DNA of 56,455 nucleotides from Deltaproteobacteria bacterium. GTDB taxonomy: Bacteria; Myxococcota_A; UBA796; CAJQPC01. Below the pieces are notes generated by a model. The model saw nothing but the letters and a program-made list of their open reading frames with translations. It searched no databases and was not told the origin of the DNA. The stretch covers positions 1-56,455 of the forward strand of contig JADKFE010000035.1 in the NCBI GenBank assembly GCA_016717595.1, given 5' to 3'. A program made the translations under genes and the position numbers. Of the stretch, positions 17,230-26,185 are shown piece by piece (position 1 is the first letter of the stretch; each line of letters begins with the position of its first letter).

Positions 17230-17804
17230 TCGGCCTGCTCAGCGGGCTTCTGTTCGTCGCTTGCGGTGAGACGCCCGAGGCAACCCACGCCGAGGCGCCC
17301 CCGGCGGGGCCCATCCCCGGCGACTCGGTGTACCAGCTCGACCTCACGCTCACGAACCAAGCCGGTGAGCAGGTGCCGTTCGCGGTGCATCGGGGTCACC
17401 CCGTATTGATCTCGATGTTTTACGCGACCTGTCCCTCGGCCTGCCCGATGTTGATCAAAGACATTCAGGCCATCGAGGCGAGCCTCACCCCCGAGGAGCG
17501 TGACGGGCTGCGGGTGCTCCTGGTGAGCCTGGACCCAAACACCGACACCCCGGCGGAGCTCCAGAAGGTCGTGGTCACCCACGGCCTCGACACGAGCCGC
17601 TGGACGCTCGCCGCCACGGCGCCGGACCGTGTGCGAGACGTCGCCGCCGTGCTCGGCGTCACCTGGCGGGTGATGGGGCCGGGCAACATCAACCACACCT
17701 CGGGCGTGACGCTCCTGGATGGCGAAGGGCGCAAACGCGCGGCCATCGACGGCCTCAAACAAGACCCGGCGCCCTTGCTCGCCGCGCTGCGCGCTGGGTC
17801 TTGA
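17211..17804 (+). CDS. SCO1/SenC-family copper chaperone, lipoprotein
   Basis: A 197-residue protein overlapping nirV by 19 nt. Signal peptide with lipobox ending at Cys18. Thioredoxin-fold copper site Cys74-Pro-Ser-Ala-Cys78 and His162, the three copper ligands of SCO proteins. In a nirK operon it most likely supplies copper to NirK in the periplasm, rather than to cytochrome oxidase. Ends the nirK-nirV-sco operon; it converges with norF (stop 17825). Confidence 0.92.
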   Translation: MRVLPLIGLLSGLLFVACGETPEATHAEAPPAGPIPGDSVYQLDLTLTNQAGEQVPFAVHRGHPVLISMFYATCPSACPMLIKDIQAIEASLTPEERDGLRVLLVSLDPNTDTPAELQKVVVTHGLDTSRWTLAATAPDRVRDVAAVLGVTWRVMGPGNINHTSGVTLLDGEGRKRAAIDGLKQDPAPLLAALRAGS

Positions 17805-17824
17805 GGCCCGGCGGGGTGCGCCGT

Positions 17825-18067
17825 TCAGCCGGTGAGCAAGGCCGCGGCGCCGCCCAAGATCGCCGTGATCACCACCGCGGCGATCACCGCCCACACCCAC
17901 CAGGCCCGACCCAGCTCCAAGAACACGATCCCGACGATCATCACCTTGACGACGCTGATCCCGGCTAGGGCCCAGGCCCCCAACGACGCCTCGGCGACGC
18001 CGTTAAACGTGAGGGTGAGCGCCATCAGCGCGAGGTACGCGAGCACGGCGCGGCGGGTGTGGGTCAT
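17825..18067 (-). CDS. norF: NorF-like small membrane protein (cytochrome c oxidase subunit IV-like)
   Basis: An 80-residue protein with three hydrophobic segments, ATG at 18067 overlapping the stop of norE (ATGA). The segment VKVMIVGIVFLELGRAWWVW fits the prokaryotic COX4/NorF family. NorE and NorF are accessory membrane proteins of NO reductase systems that improve activity; their mechanism is unknown. Confidence 0.75.
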   Translation of the reverse strand: MTHTRRAVLAYLALMALTLTFNGVAEASLGAWALAGISVVKVMIVGIVFLELGRAWWVWAVIAAVVITAILGGAAALLTG

Positions 18068-18675
18068 GGTCTCATCCCATACAGAACGGCGAACAGCAAG
18101 AGCCAGATCACGTCCACAAGATGCCAGTACGCGGCGCTGCCCTCTACGGTGAGGGCGTTTGTGGGCCCGTAGTCCCCTCGCCAAGCCCGCCACGCCACCA
18201 CGGCGAGCAGGCCGACGCCGGGCAACACATGGAGCAGGTGGAGCTGGGTCAAGAACAGGTAAGTGAACCAGAAGCCGTTTGTGGAGAGCGTCACGCCGTC
18301 GTTGAGATGGGGCGCCCACTCCATGAGCTTGTTCACGGTGAAGATCACGCCGGTCAGGCTCCCGGCGAGGAGCCAGGCCGCCGTCGCCCGCTGAGCGCCC
18401 GCCGCGTTGGCTTGGGCGCCGAGCGCGACGAACAGGCTCCCGGTCAACAGGAGCGCCGTGCCGATCGTCGCTGAGTTGAGGCTGAGCTGGGCCTGGGCCG
18501 CGGCGTAGGCCTCGGGATCCCCCGCCCACGACGCGGCGTGCCAGATCAAGAACATGCCGAAGGTGACCACCTCCACGGTCATGAAGATCCACACCGCGAC
18601 GCCCCCGGTGAGGGGCTCGCCGTCTGGTGGCCGCGGCGGGTCGCCGAGCTCGTTGAGCGTCTGATCCACGTCCAC
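18064..18675 (-). CDS. norE: NorE-like protein (cytochrome c oxidase subunit III family)
   Basis: A 203-residue protein with five membrane segments, ATG 18675 immediately after the porin stop. It has subunit III patterns: WIFMTVEVVTFGMFL, NSATIGTALLLTGS, FVTLHLLHV-like TQLHLLHVLPGV, and the C-terminal YWHLVDVIWLLLFAVLY. Because no oxidase subunits I or II are near and nor genes are, NorE is the likely identity. Middle gene of the porin-norE-norF operon. Confidence 0.82.
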   Translation of the reverse strand: MDVDQTLNELGDPPRPPDGEPLTGGVAVWIFMTVEVVTFGMFLIWHAASWAGDPEAYAAAQAQLSLNSATIGTALLLTGSLFVALGAQANAAGAQRATAAWLLAGSLTGVIFTVNKLMEWAPHLNDGVTLSTNGFWFTYLFLTQLHLLHVLPGVGLLAVVAWRAWRGDYGPTNALTVEGSAAYWHLVDVIWLLLFAVLYGMRP

Positions 18676-18676
18676 C

Positions 18677-20188
18677 TCAGAACTTCGCGGTCACGACCTG
18701 CTTGATCTCCCAAGCGGGCGCGAGGTTGTCTGTGTGGCCCAAGATGAGCAGGCCCGCGGCGTCGCCGGGCAAAAACACGCCGGTCTGCGCTTGGTACGAG
18801 AAGCCCTTCCACACGTTCCAGTCGAGGTTGAGATCGACCTCTTGGCCCAGGGACGACGACTGGGCGTCGGTGAGCGCGCCCGTGGCGTCCCAGCCCTGAA
18901 TCGGCGTGGTGGCCTGGAGGAAGGTGTAGGTGGCGAGGAGCTTCACCTTGTCATGGGGCTTCACGCCGAGGCGCCCTTGCACGGCGATGGTGTTCTCAAA
19001 CTCACGATAGCCCCGGCTGAGCGGCGAGCCCAAGCCTTGGGGGCTGATGCCCTCTTGGTCGGGCATCACGGAGTCTTCCCAGACGTTCGTGAAGTTGAAC
19101 TGACCCATCGTCATGATCTTGTTGAGGTTGCCATCTCCGCCCGCGCGGTCGGCGTCGCCGCTGCCCGCGCCGAAGGCCGCGCCGAGGCTCACCGGCAGCG
19201 CCTCGCCCAAGGTCTGATCGGCCAAGGCGTAGGCCACCCAGCCCTTGAGCTGACCGTTGTTGATGTCGAGGGTGCCGCCCGCGGAGTCGAGGTTCGCCAC
19301 GTCGTCTTGGCCTTGGAGCCACGCGGCCTCCGCCGCCCAGCTCAGCCCGCCGAGGACCGGGGCGGTGCCTGAGCCCGCCGCGCCCAAGGCCAAGGCCGAG
19401 CTGATGTTGGGGCGGAACCGCGCCAGGTTGTGACCGAGGCCGTTGGGCACATAGGTCGCCGAGCCACCGCCGCTGTTGTCGAGGTAGTACAGACCATACA
19501 GCTCACCCTTGAGGTGATCGTTCGGCGCCACACGCACCCGCCCGCCGAACAGGTCGGCGTCGGCCATCGTGTCGGCGTCGCTCATCAGCGTCCCCGTGGG
19601 CGCTTTGGTCGAACCTTCCCCTTCAGAGAGTTTTGCCCACCACAGATCAATGTTGAGGGGCTTCATCGGGGTGATGAGCACCTGCACACCGTCGGCGTTT
19701 TGGTCCAACACCAAGCCTTGCCCCACCCCATAAAACTGGCGGCCCACCATGACCTTCACCGGCAGGTTCGGCACCTCCGCCCAGGCGTAGGCGAGGTCAA
19801 AGTGGACGGTGTAGTTGGTGTCTTTGTCACGAAACAGCTTGTAGGGGTTGTAGGTCGAGGCCGTGGTCACCGTGCCGTCTTCAGCGACGGTGGTGGTCTG
19901 CTCCACGTCAGGGGAGTTGTCTACCCCCCACCAGCCTTGGGCGGCGTCAAAGCGGGTGACGACGCCGAAGTGCTCTTGGTTAAACTTCACCAGCACCCGC
20001 AGGTTCTGTACGACATAGTCGCCGTCGTCGTAGGGCTGGGCGGGATCCCCCAAGAAGAAGTTCCGCTGGTTCAGCGCCCAGGCCGTGTAGGCGCCGGAGA
20101 TCTCGATGGGCTTGGGCGCAGGCGCGGGGGCCGCAGCGGGCTCGGCGGCCCAGAGCGCGGGGAAGAAGAGCAGGAGCGCGGAGGTCAT
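18677..20188 (-). CDS. outer-membrane porin, alginate-export-like beta-barrel
   Basis: A 503-residue protein with ATG 20188, a signal peptide (cleavage probably near Ala14-Ala-Glu), an Ala/Pro stretch, then alternating amphipathic strands throughout and a C-terminal Phe, as in outer-membrane barrels. The pattern with GRQFYGVGQGLVLDQNADGVQV resembles the alginate export (AlgE-like) porin group often found in nitrogen-oxide respiration clusters. The likely role is passage of nitrate, nitrite or other small anions into the periplasm. The putative Rrf2 operator lies 16 nt upstream of its start. Confidence 0.75.
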   Translation of the reverse strand: MTSALLLFFPALWAAEPAAAPAPAPKPIEISGAYTAWALNQRNFFLGDPAQPYDDGDYVVQNLRVLVKFNQEHFGVVTRFDAAQGWWGVDNSPDVEQTTTVAEDGTVTTASTYNPYKLFRDKDTNYTVHFDLAYAWAEVPNLPVKVMVGRQFYGVGQGLVLDQNADGVQVLITPMKPLNIDLWWAKLSEGEGSTKAPTGTLMSDADTMADADLFGGRVRVAPNDHLKGELYGLYYLDNSGGGSATYVPNGLGHNLARFRPNISSALALGAAGSGTAPVLGGLSWAAEAAWLQGQDDVANLDSAGGTLDINNGQLKGWVAYALADQTLGEALPVSLGAAFGAGSGDADRAGGDGNLNKIMTMGQFNFTNVWEDSVMPDQEGISPQGLGSPLSRGYREFENTIAVQGRLGVKPHDKVKLLATYTFLQATTPIQGWDATGALTDAQSSSLGQEVDLNLDWNVWKGFSYQAQTGVFLPGDAAGLLILGHTDNLAPAWEIKQVVTAKF

Positions 20189-20203
20189 TGGGGGTCTCCT
20201 CTG

Positions 20204-20227
20204 TTAACAGACTTGCATGTCTATTAA
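20204..20227. promoter_or_regulatory. putative Rrf2/NsrR-type operator upstream of the porin-norE-norF operon
   Basis: Arms TTAACAGACTT (20204-20214) and ATGTCTATTAA (20217-20227) flank GC; 9 of 11 positions are symmetric, the best of the six sites. It lies between the nap operon end (20277) and the porin ATG (20188). Confidence 0.6.
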
Positions 20228-20276
20228 CTTGAAGGAGCCCCGAGTCCTCGACGGGGCGCTGTGCGCATGATCCCCG

Positions 20277-20594
20277 TCAGGGTCTCAGCGGGGCCATCCG
20301 GACGACGCGGTAGCCGTGGGGCAGACGCATCACCGTGTCGAGCCACTCTTGGCCCTCGTGGCGATAACGGAGCTGCACGGCGCGCCACTCACCGCGAAGG
20401 AGGCCGTCCAGCGCGCGCTCGGGGGTGAGGCGCTCGGGGCTGGCGTGCTGGAGATGCGTGGTCTTCACGAGCACCTCCAGGGCCTCGCCCAAGGCGCTCA
20501 CGTCGCGAAAGAGCGCGCGCAGCGTGTCTTCGTCGATGTCTTGCTGGAGCAGCTCGGGCAGCACGAGGGGCGGCTCATCCGTGGGGGCGCTCAC
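20277..20594 (-). CDS. conserved-looking small protein at the end of the nap operon
   Basis: A 105-residue soluble protein. The start is GTG 20594, overlapping the napB stop (GTGA). A longer frame to 20708 is a shadow of napB. It is acidic at the N-terminus, with no cysteines, signal peptide or membrane segment. I do not recognise a family. As last gene of the nap operon it might be an assembly factor like NapF/NapL in position only. Confidence 0.6.
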   Translation of the reverse strand: MSAPTDEPPLVLPELLQQDIDEDTLRALFRDVSALGEALEVLVKTTHLQHASPERLTPERALDGLLRGEWRAVQLRYRHEGQEWLDTVMRLPHGYRVVRMAPLRP

Positions 20595-21334
20595 GGCGTC
20601 ACGCCGGGGCGAAGGTCGAGCTCCGCCGAGGAGGCGTGACACTGCACGCAGTTTGAGCGGTCGGGGTGGGTGCTCCGCAGGGCGTCGCGGCCGTTGGGGC
20701 CGTGGCACGACATGCAGCGCTCCCGCATCGTCGTCTTGTGGGGGATGACCGGCGGGGCGATGGACCAGGCCCGCGCCCCGGCGGTGGGAGACACGAGGCC
20801 GACGAAGGCGTTCTCTCCAAACGCGGCGTCAGGAGGCAGCGCCGCGCCGGGGGACGGCCCCTCGTTGACGACGTGGCATTGTGTGCAGGAGGTGTAGGCC
20901 TCATGGGACATCGGCGGCGCGAGGCGCCCCCGAATCTGCATCCCCGAATCATGGCAGGCGAGGCACTCCGAGACGCTCTGCTGGCGGATGTCGTGGGGGA
21001 TGGTGGGCGGCGCGCCGTCATAGGCCCGCAGGGCGGCGCGGGCGGCGAGATCCTCAGCCTTGGAGGTGCCGTCTAAGCTCACCGGGTCGAGCACGCCCGG
21101 CCCGGCGAACCGCGCGAGCTCCGTGGGCCAGTCGCTCCCCAGCCGGGGCGGGATGTGGCGCTTCTCGGCGTAGGTGATCGCCGGGGGCGCCTCGTCCGAC
21201 TCCGAGACCTCGACGTCGCCGAGATCCATCGCCTCCGGCGGCCTCTGCACCCCGACGAAGAAGCCGATGAGCGCGATCCCGATGATCACGGCGAAGCCGA
21301 CATGAAGCGCCTGCTCAGAGGAGGGGGTGGACAT
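20591..21334 (-). CDS. napB: NapB-like nitrate reductase electron-transfer subunit with four heme sites
   Basis: A 247-residue protein with an N-terminal membrane anchor (residues about 10-28). Four CxxCH heme sites at 124-128, 150-154, 207-211 and 229-233. The first pair lies in the classic NapB context APPTIPHDI...CLACH...APPMSHEAYTSCTQCH; the second in a parallel APPVIPH...CMSCH...THPDRSNCVQCH. Standard NapB has two hemes, so this looks like a tandem duplication of the NapB heme unit. It would donate electrons to NapA in the periplasm. Overlaps the small downstream gene and follows napA by 3 nt. Confidence 0.85.
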   Translation of the reverse strand: MSTPSSEQALHVGFAVIIGIALIGFFVGVQRPPEAMDLGDVEVSESDEAPPAITYAEKRHIPPRLGSDWPTELARFAGPGVLDPVSLDGTSKAEDLAARAALRAYDGAPPTIPHDIRQQSVSECLACHDSGMQIRGRLAPPMSHEAYTSCTQCHVVNEGPSPGAALPPDAAFGENAFVGLVSPTAGARAWSIAPPVIPHKTTMRERCMSCHGPNGRDALRSTHPDRSNCVQCHASSAELDLRPGVTP

Positions 21335-21337
21335 GGC

Positions 21338-23737
21338 TCAGCTCACGATGCGCGTCACGGAGACGGCGCATTTTTTGTAGTCGGGCTGCTTTGAGAAGGG
21401 GTCGTACTCGTGCAGGGTGAGCAGGTTGATCTGCACGCGCTCATCAAAGAAGGGCACGAACAGGCTGCCCGGGGGCGGATCACCGCGGCCGTCGATCCAC
21501 ACCGGCAGCTCGATGGACCCGCGCCGGGTGGTCAGCCGCACCGTCTCACCGTTGCGGATCCCGAGCTTCTGGGCGTCGTGGCGGTTCATCTCGACGTAGG
21601 CCTGGGGCATCGCCGCGCGGAGCTGGGGGATACGCCGCGTCATCGTGCCGCTGTGCCAATGCTCCAGCACCCGGCCTGTACACAGCCAGAAGGGGTACTG
21701 CCCGTCGGGGGACTCGGGCGGCGGGTCGGCGGGGTGGAACCAGACCTGCGCCCGGCCATCCTTGGTCGTGGAGTGATAAAACTCGATCTCCGCGCCCTTC
21801 TTGACGTAAGGATCGTCAAACTCGGCGAAGCGGAAGCGGGTCTCGCGCCAGGTGCCGTCAGGCTGCTGCACGACGGGCCAGCGTAAGCCGCGCGCCTTCA
21901 CATACTCGTCATAGGGGGCGAGGTCTTTGTGTTTGGTGCGGCTGAACAGGCGATACTCCTCAAACAGCGCCTTATCGACGTTCAGCTCGTAGTACCGGCG
22001 CCACTCCCAGACCGGCACCTCGCGGCCCTGGGCGTCGGCGAAGGTGAACAGAAAGCGCCCGTCTTTGTCGAGCATCCCCGGGTGGCCCCGGCGGTGCAGC
22101 TCTTTGGCCAAGGCGATGGTCTGCCAGCAGTCGTCGCGGGCGTCGCCGGGCGGGCTCACCATCTTGAACCACTGCTGGGTGCGGCGCTCGGAGTTGCCGA
22201 ACATGCCGTTCTTCTCCACCCACATCGCGCTCGGCAGGATGAGATCGGCGATCTGGGTGGTGGCGGTGGGGTAAACATCGGAGCAGATGAGGAACTTGTC
22301 GGGGTCTTTGACGCCGGGGTCCACGAGCAGCGATCGGTTGGGCATGGTCTGACCGGGGTTGGTGACCTGCACCCAGATGGTGTGGATGTCGCCGCCGTCT
22401 TTTTTGGGCGTAGACCAGCGCTTCCACATCTCGACGGTGTGGTAGCCGGGCTTGGCGTTGATGCGCCCGGCGGGCAGGTTCCACAGCTTCTCGGCGTTGG
22501 CCCGGTGCTCGTCTTTGGTGACCACGCCGCCGCCGGGCAAGGCGTGGGACAGGGTGCCCACCTCACGCACGGTGCCGCAGGCGCTCGGCTGGCCGGTGAG
22601 GCTGGTCGGGGCGTCGCCGGGGCGCCCGAAGTGCCCGCTGAGCAGGTGAACCCCATGCACGAGGCTGTTGATCGCCGTGCCGCGGGTGTGCTGGTTCATG
22701 CCCATACACCACAGAGACGTGATCTTGAGGTCACGACGGCCAAACAGCCCGGCGAGCATCCGGATGTCTTTGGCGGGCACGCCGCTGAGCTTCTCGACAT
22801 ACTCCGGCGTGAACGGCGCCAAGGCCGCGCTGAACTCCTCAAAGCTCATCGCGGCGCCCTCCAGAGCCGCGGGCTCTGAAGGTTTACGGAAGTTGCAGTG
22901 TTTGCTGACGAAGTCTTTGTCGTAGGTGCCGCTCTTGATCAGCAGGTGGGCGATGCCGTTGGCGATGGCCAGATCGGTGTGCGGCTCAAACTCTAAGAAG
23001 TGCTGGGCGTGGGCGGTGGTGCGGGTGCGCCGGGTGCCGATGTCGATGAGCAGCACCTCCTCGCCCCGGTTGCGGCGGTCGATCACCCGCGAGAACAGGA
23101 CGGGGTGCATCTCGGCGGGGTTGTTCCCCCAGCAGATGAGCACGTCACACTCGTCCAGATCGGTGTAGCAGCCCGCGGGCTCGTCTACGCCGTACACCGC
23201 CAAGAACCCGGTCACCGCCGAGGCCATACAGAGCCGGGCGTTGGGGTCGATCTGGTTGTTCGCGATGCCCCCCTTCATCAGCTTCTGTGCGGCGTACCCT
23301 TCAGGGATCGTCCACTGGCCGCTGCCGTACATGGCGAAGCCCGCCGGGTCCATCATCACGCGGTCGGCGATGGTCTGGATCGCCTCTTCCCAAGAGATCG
23401 GCACGAGCTGGCCGTTCTTGCGCAACATCGGCGTGCGCAGGCGGTCCTCCCCGTACAAGGCGAGGCCGACGTGGTAGCCCTTCACGCACAGAAGGCCCTT
23501 GTTCACCTCGGCTTGGGGGTCTCCGGCGATGGCGACGATCTTGCCCTTCTCGACGCCCACCTGGACGTGGCAGCCCGTGCCGCAGAACCGGCAGGGGGCC
23601 TTGTCCCAGCGCACGCCGGGCCCGTAGGCGCGGGTGGGGTCTTCAGCGGCGGCCTCTTGGGCGAAGGTGCCCGCGGCGGCGGCGCTCGCGGCGGCCAAGG
23701 CGCTCAGCTTGAGGAACTCGCGGCGGTCGGGGGTCAT
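21338..23737 (-). CDS. napA: NapA, catalytic subunit of periplasmic nitrate reductase
   Basis: A 799-residue protein with a Tat signal (RREFLK at 5-10). [4Fe-4S] ligands Cys49, Cys52, Cys56, Cys84, and a Mo-coordinating Cys170 in ARLCMASAV. The molybdopterin-binding regions and C-terminal dinucleotide-binding domain are complete. It reduces nitrate to nitrite in the periplasm using a bis-MGD cofactor. The ATG overlaps the end of napD. The typical NapA length is about 800-830 residues. Confidence 0.96.
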   Translation of the reverse strand: MTPDRREFLKLSALAAASAAAAGTFAQEAAAEDPTRAYGPGVRWDKAPCRFCGTGCHVQVGVEKGKIVAIAGDPQAEVNKGLLCVKGYHVGLALYGEDRLRTPMLRKNGQLVPISWEEAIQTIADRVMMDPAGFAMYGSGQWTIPEGYAAQKLMKGGIANNQIDPNARLCMASAVTGFLAVYGVDEPAGCYTDLDECDVLICWGNNPAEMHPVLFSRVIDRRNRGEEVLLIDIGTRRTRTTAHAQHFLEFEPHTDLAIANGIAHLLIKSGTYDKDFVSKHCNFRKPSEPAALEGAAMSFEEFSAALAPFTPEYVEKLSGVPAKDIRMLAGLFGRRDLKITSLWCMGMNQHTRGTAINSLVHGVHLLSGHFGRPGDAPTSLTGQPSACGTVREVGTLSHALPGGGVVTKDEHRANAEKLWNLPAGRINAKPGYHTVEMWKRWSTPKKDGGDIHTIWVQVTNPGQTMPNRSLLVDPGVKDPDKFLICSDVYPTATTQIADLILPSAMWVEKNGMFGNSERRTQQWFKMVSPPGDARDDCWQTIALAKELHRRGHPGMLDKDGRFLFTFADAQGREVPVWEWRRYYELNVDKALFEEYRLFSRTKHKDLAPYDEYVKARGLRWPVVQQPDGTWRETRFRFAEFDDPYVKKGAEIEFYHSTTKDGRAQVWFHPADPPPESPDGQYPFWLCTGRVLEHWHSGTMTRRIPQLRAAMPQAYVEMNRHDAQKLGIRNGETVRLTTRRGSIELPVWIDGRGDPPPGSLFVPFFDERVQINLLTLHEYDPFSKQPDYKKCAVSVTRIVS

Positions 23738-24018
23738 GGTGTGCTCTCCACGGCGCCAACGTCGGCGTCCTGGTGGGGTGAGAGATCGGAGAAGTCAGCG
23801 AACACCAGCTCAATGAACGTGACGCCGGGCAGAGACTCCAGGGCGTCCCAGGCGGCCTTGTCTTGGGCGCGGTCGGGGGTGTCGAGCACAACCGGCACAC
23901 GGTCACCGTGGGCCTCGCCCAGCGTCACCGCCGGGGTGGACCGGAGCGTGGCGAGGGTGGCGGCGCGCAGGGTGGACGTTTGACTCAAGGTCAAGACGGC
24001 GCTCACGATGGGCATCAC
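23734..24018 (-). CDS. napD: NapD, Tat-proofreading chaperone of NapA
   Basis: A 94-residue cytoplasmic protein between the NrfD-like gene and napA, with 4-nt overlaps on both sides. The ferredoxin-like fold pattern (PIVSAVLTLSQ ... ALESLPGV) fits NapD, which binds the NapA Tat signal until cofactor insertion is complete. The acidic C-terminal tail is longer than in some homologues. Confidence 0.85.
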   Translation of the reverse strand: MMPIVSAVLTLSQTSTLRAATLATLRSTPAVTLGEAHGDRVPVVLDTPDRAQDKAAWDALESLPGVTFIELVFADFSDLSPHQDADVGAVESTP

Positions 24019-25274
24019 GCGCCTCCTGCGTGCTGGGGCTCGTCGGGCTCAACCTCGGGGAGCTGGTGGCGCATCCGACCGGCGAAGATCTCGACAGCGA
24101 TCTTGATGCCCAAGGTGAACACGATGAGCCCGGCGGCCCAGATGCCGACGACCACACGCCACTCCAGCTCGTTGGGCATGTACTCGACGAGCTCATGCAG
24201 GGTGGAGGGCACAAAGCCGGGGATGATCAGGCCCATGCCCTTCTCGATCCAGACGCCGACGAAGGTGAGCGCGCAGGCGATGTCCGCCAGCCAGAGCTGC
24301 TCCTTCGCCCGGGCGGAGAGCAAGATCACCGCGGCGACGCTGTGAAAGGCCAGGGCCGTCCAGATCCAGGGCACGAGCGCGTTGTGTCCGTGCAGGCCCA
24401 AGAACAGGTAGCTCGCCGAGGCGGTGTGGCTGCCGCCCGAATAAAACTCGGTGAACACCTCGGAGCCCACAAAGAACAGGTTGAGCAGCACCGTGACCCG
24501 CAAGATGCCGAGCAGGGTGTGCAGGGGCGCGTCGGGGATGGGCACCTTCGCCACGCGGCGGATCACCTGCAACGCCAGCACAATAAACGCCGGGCCCGAG
24601 ACGAAGGCCGAGACGATGAACCGCGGGGCCAAGATCGCCGTGTTCCAGAACGGGCGACCGCCCAGGCCGCTGAACAGAAACGCGGTGACGGTGTGAATGG
24701 ACACGGCCCAGGCGATGCTCAACATCACGAACGGCAGGTACCAGCGCTTCTCGGGGCGGCGCCCTAAAAACCGCGTGTACAGCAGATACCCGCAGATGTG
24801 CAGGTTGATGAGCAGGTAGCCGCCGAGCACCACGACGTCCCAGGTCAACATCGAGACCGGCCAATGAAACCGGCCCAGCCCCGGCATGAGGTGCCAGGCG
24901 CGGTCGGGGCGCCCGAGGTCTACGTTCACGAACAAGAGCGCCATGAGGATCGCGGCCACGGCGAGGAGCTCACCGACGATCACCACGTCGTGCATGGCCT
25001 TGTCTTTGTAGATGTAGGCCGGGATCACCATCATCACCGCCCCGGCGGCGAGGCCGACGGTGAAGGTGAAGTTGGCGATGTACAGCCCCCACGAGACGTG
25101 GTCACTCATGGCGGTGAGGCCCATGCCGCCCACGACCTGCTGGGCCCAGGCGTTCACGCCCACGAGCGCCAGCGCCGTGAGCAGGGTCATCCAGGTGTAA
25201 AACGGCCAGCCGCCGTCGGTGGCGACACCCACGGCGTCGCGTAAGAACGCGGGGTAGGATCGAGCGTGGTTCAT
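24015..25274 (-). CDS. NrfD-like membrane quinol-interacting subunit
   Basis: A 419-residue protein with 9-10 membrane segments. The start is ATG 25274 (GGAGGGCG upstream); a longer frame to 25367 runs over the end of the ferredoxin gene. It has NrfD/PsrC-type features such as the early DHVSWGLYIANFTFTVG and LGRPDRAWH. NrfD proteins exchange electrons with the quinone pool. With the downstream-coded NapDAB it replaces NapC or NapGH as the quinol link. Confidence 0.88.
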   Translation of the reverse strand: MNHARSYPAFLRDAVGVATDGGWPFYTWMTLLTALALVGVNAWAQQVVGGMGLTAMSDHVSWGLYIANFTFTVGLAAGAVMMVIPAYIYKDKAMHDVVIVGELLAVAAILMALLFVNVDLGRPDRAWHLMPGLGRFHWPVSMLTWDVVVLGGYLLINLHICGYLLYTRFLGRRPEKRWYLPFVMLSIAWAVSIHTVTAFLFSGLGGRPFWNTAILAPRFIVSAFVSGPAFIVLALQVIRRVAKVPIPDAPLHTLLGILRVTVLLNLFFVGSEVFTEFYSGGSHTASASYLFLGLHGHNALVPWIWTALAFHSVAAVILLSARAKEQLWLADIACALTFVGVWIEKGMGLIIPGFVPSTLHELVEYMPNELEWRVVVGIWAAGLIVFTLGIKIAVEIFAGRMRHQLPEVEPDEPQHAGGA

Positions 25275-25282
25275 GCGCCCTC

Positions 25283-26185
25283 CTATTTGTCGAAGAAGTA
25301 GAAGAAGCGCGGGCGTGTGCCGAGATCCTCTTTGAGCACAAACGTGCGTTTGTTCTCTAAGACCCAACGAATCTCACTGTTGGGGTCGAGCATGTTCCCG
25401 AACACCCGCGCCCCGGTGGGGCAGGCCTCCAGGCAAGCGGGCAGGCGCCCTTTGCGGGTGCGATGCAGGCAGAACGTACACTTCTCCATCACACCTTGGG
25501 GCCGCACACGGTTGCTGAGGTAGGCCTGATCGGGGTTGATCTCCTCCGCGGGGATCTCCGGCTTGTGCCAGTTGAAGCGGCGGGCGTGGTAGGGGCAGGC
25601 CGCCTCACAATACCGGCAGCCGATGCACCAGTTGTAGTCCACGACGACGATGCCGTCGGGCTCCTTCCAGGTGGCCTCGATGGGGCACACCGACACGCAG
25701 GGCGCGTTGTCGCACTGGTGGCACTGCACGGGCATGTAGCTCCGCCCCTTCTTGGGGACGGCGTGGTCGTAGTCTACGGTGCCCATGGCGAGGTCTACGG
25801 AGCCGTTCTTGATCTCCAGCACACGGATGTAGGACTGGTTTGTGGCGCGGTCGTGGTTGTTCTCGACATGACAGGCCTCGGCGCATTTGCGGCAGCCGAC
25901 ACACACGCTGAGGTTCAGCGCATAGCCGAACTGCACCTCAGGGATGGGCCGCACGTCGTCGATGGTGACGACGGCGCCGTATTGATCGAGGGTCTCTTGC
26001 TCTAAGCGGCGCAGCACCCGGACCATGTCGTCGCGGCTGAGCTCTTTGTAGTGCCGCTGGAGCAGCTCATCAATGGACAGATCTTCAGGCCACGCGGCCA
26101 GGGGCGCCATCGCCCGGGCGAAGGCGGCGGCCCCGAGGGTCGCGCCCAGCGCCTTGAGGGTCGTGCGGCGGCTTGTGTCTTCCAT
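25283..26185 (-). CDS. NrfC/DmsB-like protein with four [4Fe-4S] clusters
   Basis: A 300-residue protein; start ATG 26185 with a Tat signal (RRTTLKALGA). Cysteine groups are CVGCRKCAEACH, CHQCDNAPCVSVCP, CIGCRYCEAACP and CTFC..CLEACP, i.e. sixteen ligands for four clusters. It is the electron-transfer partner of the NrfD-like protein, carrying electrons from quinol oxidation to the cytochromes or NapAB in the periplasm. The upstream frame to 26278 is shadow. Its stop lies 9 nt before the NrfD-like start. Confidence 0.9.
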   Translation of the reverse strand: MEDTSRRTTLKALGATLGAAAFARAMAPLAAWPEDLSIDELLQRHYKELSRDDMVRVLRRLEQETLDQYGAVVTIDDVRPIPEVQFGYALNLSVCVGCRKCAEACHVENNHDRATNQSYIRVLEIKNGSVDLAMGTVDYDHAVPKKGRSYMPVQCHQCDNAPCVSVCPIEATWKEPDGIVVVDYNWCIGCRYCEAACPYHARRFNWHKPEIPAEEINPDQAYLSNRVRPQGVMEKCTFCLHRTRKGRLPACLEACPTGARVFGNMLDPNSEIRWVLENKRTFVLKEDLGTRPRFFYFFDK

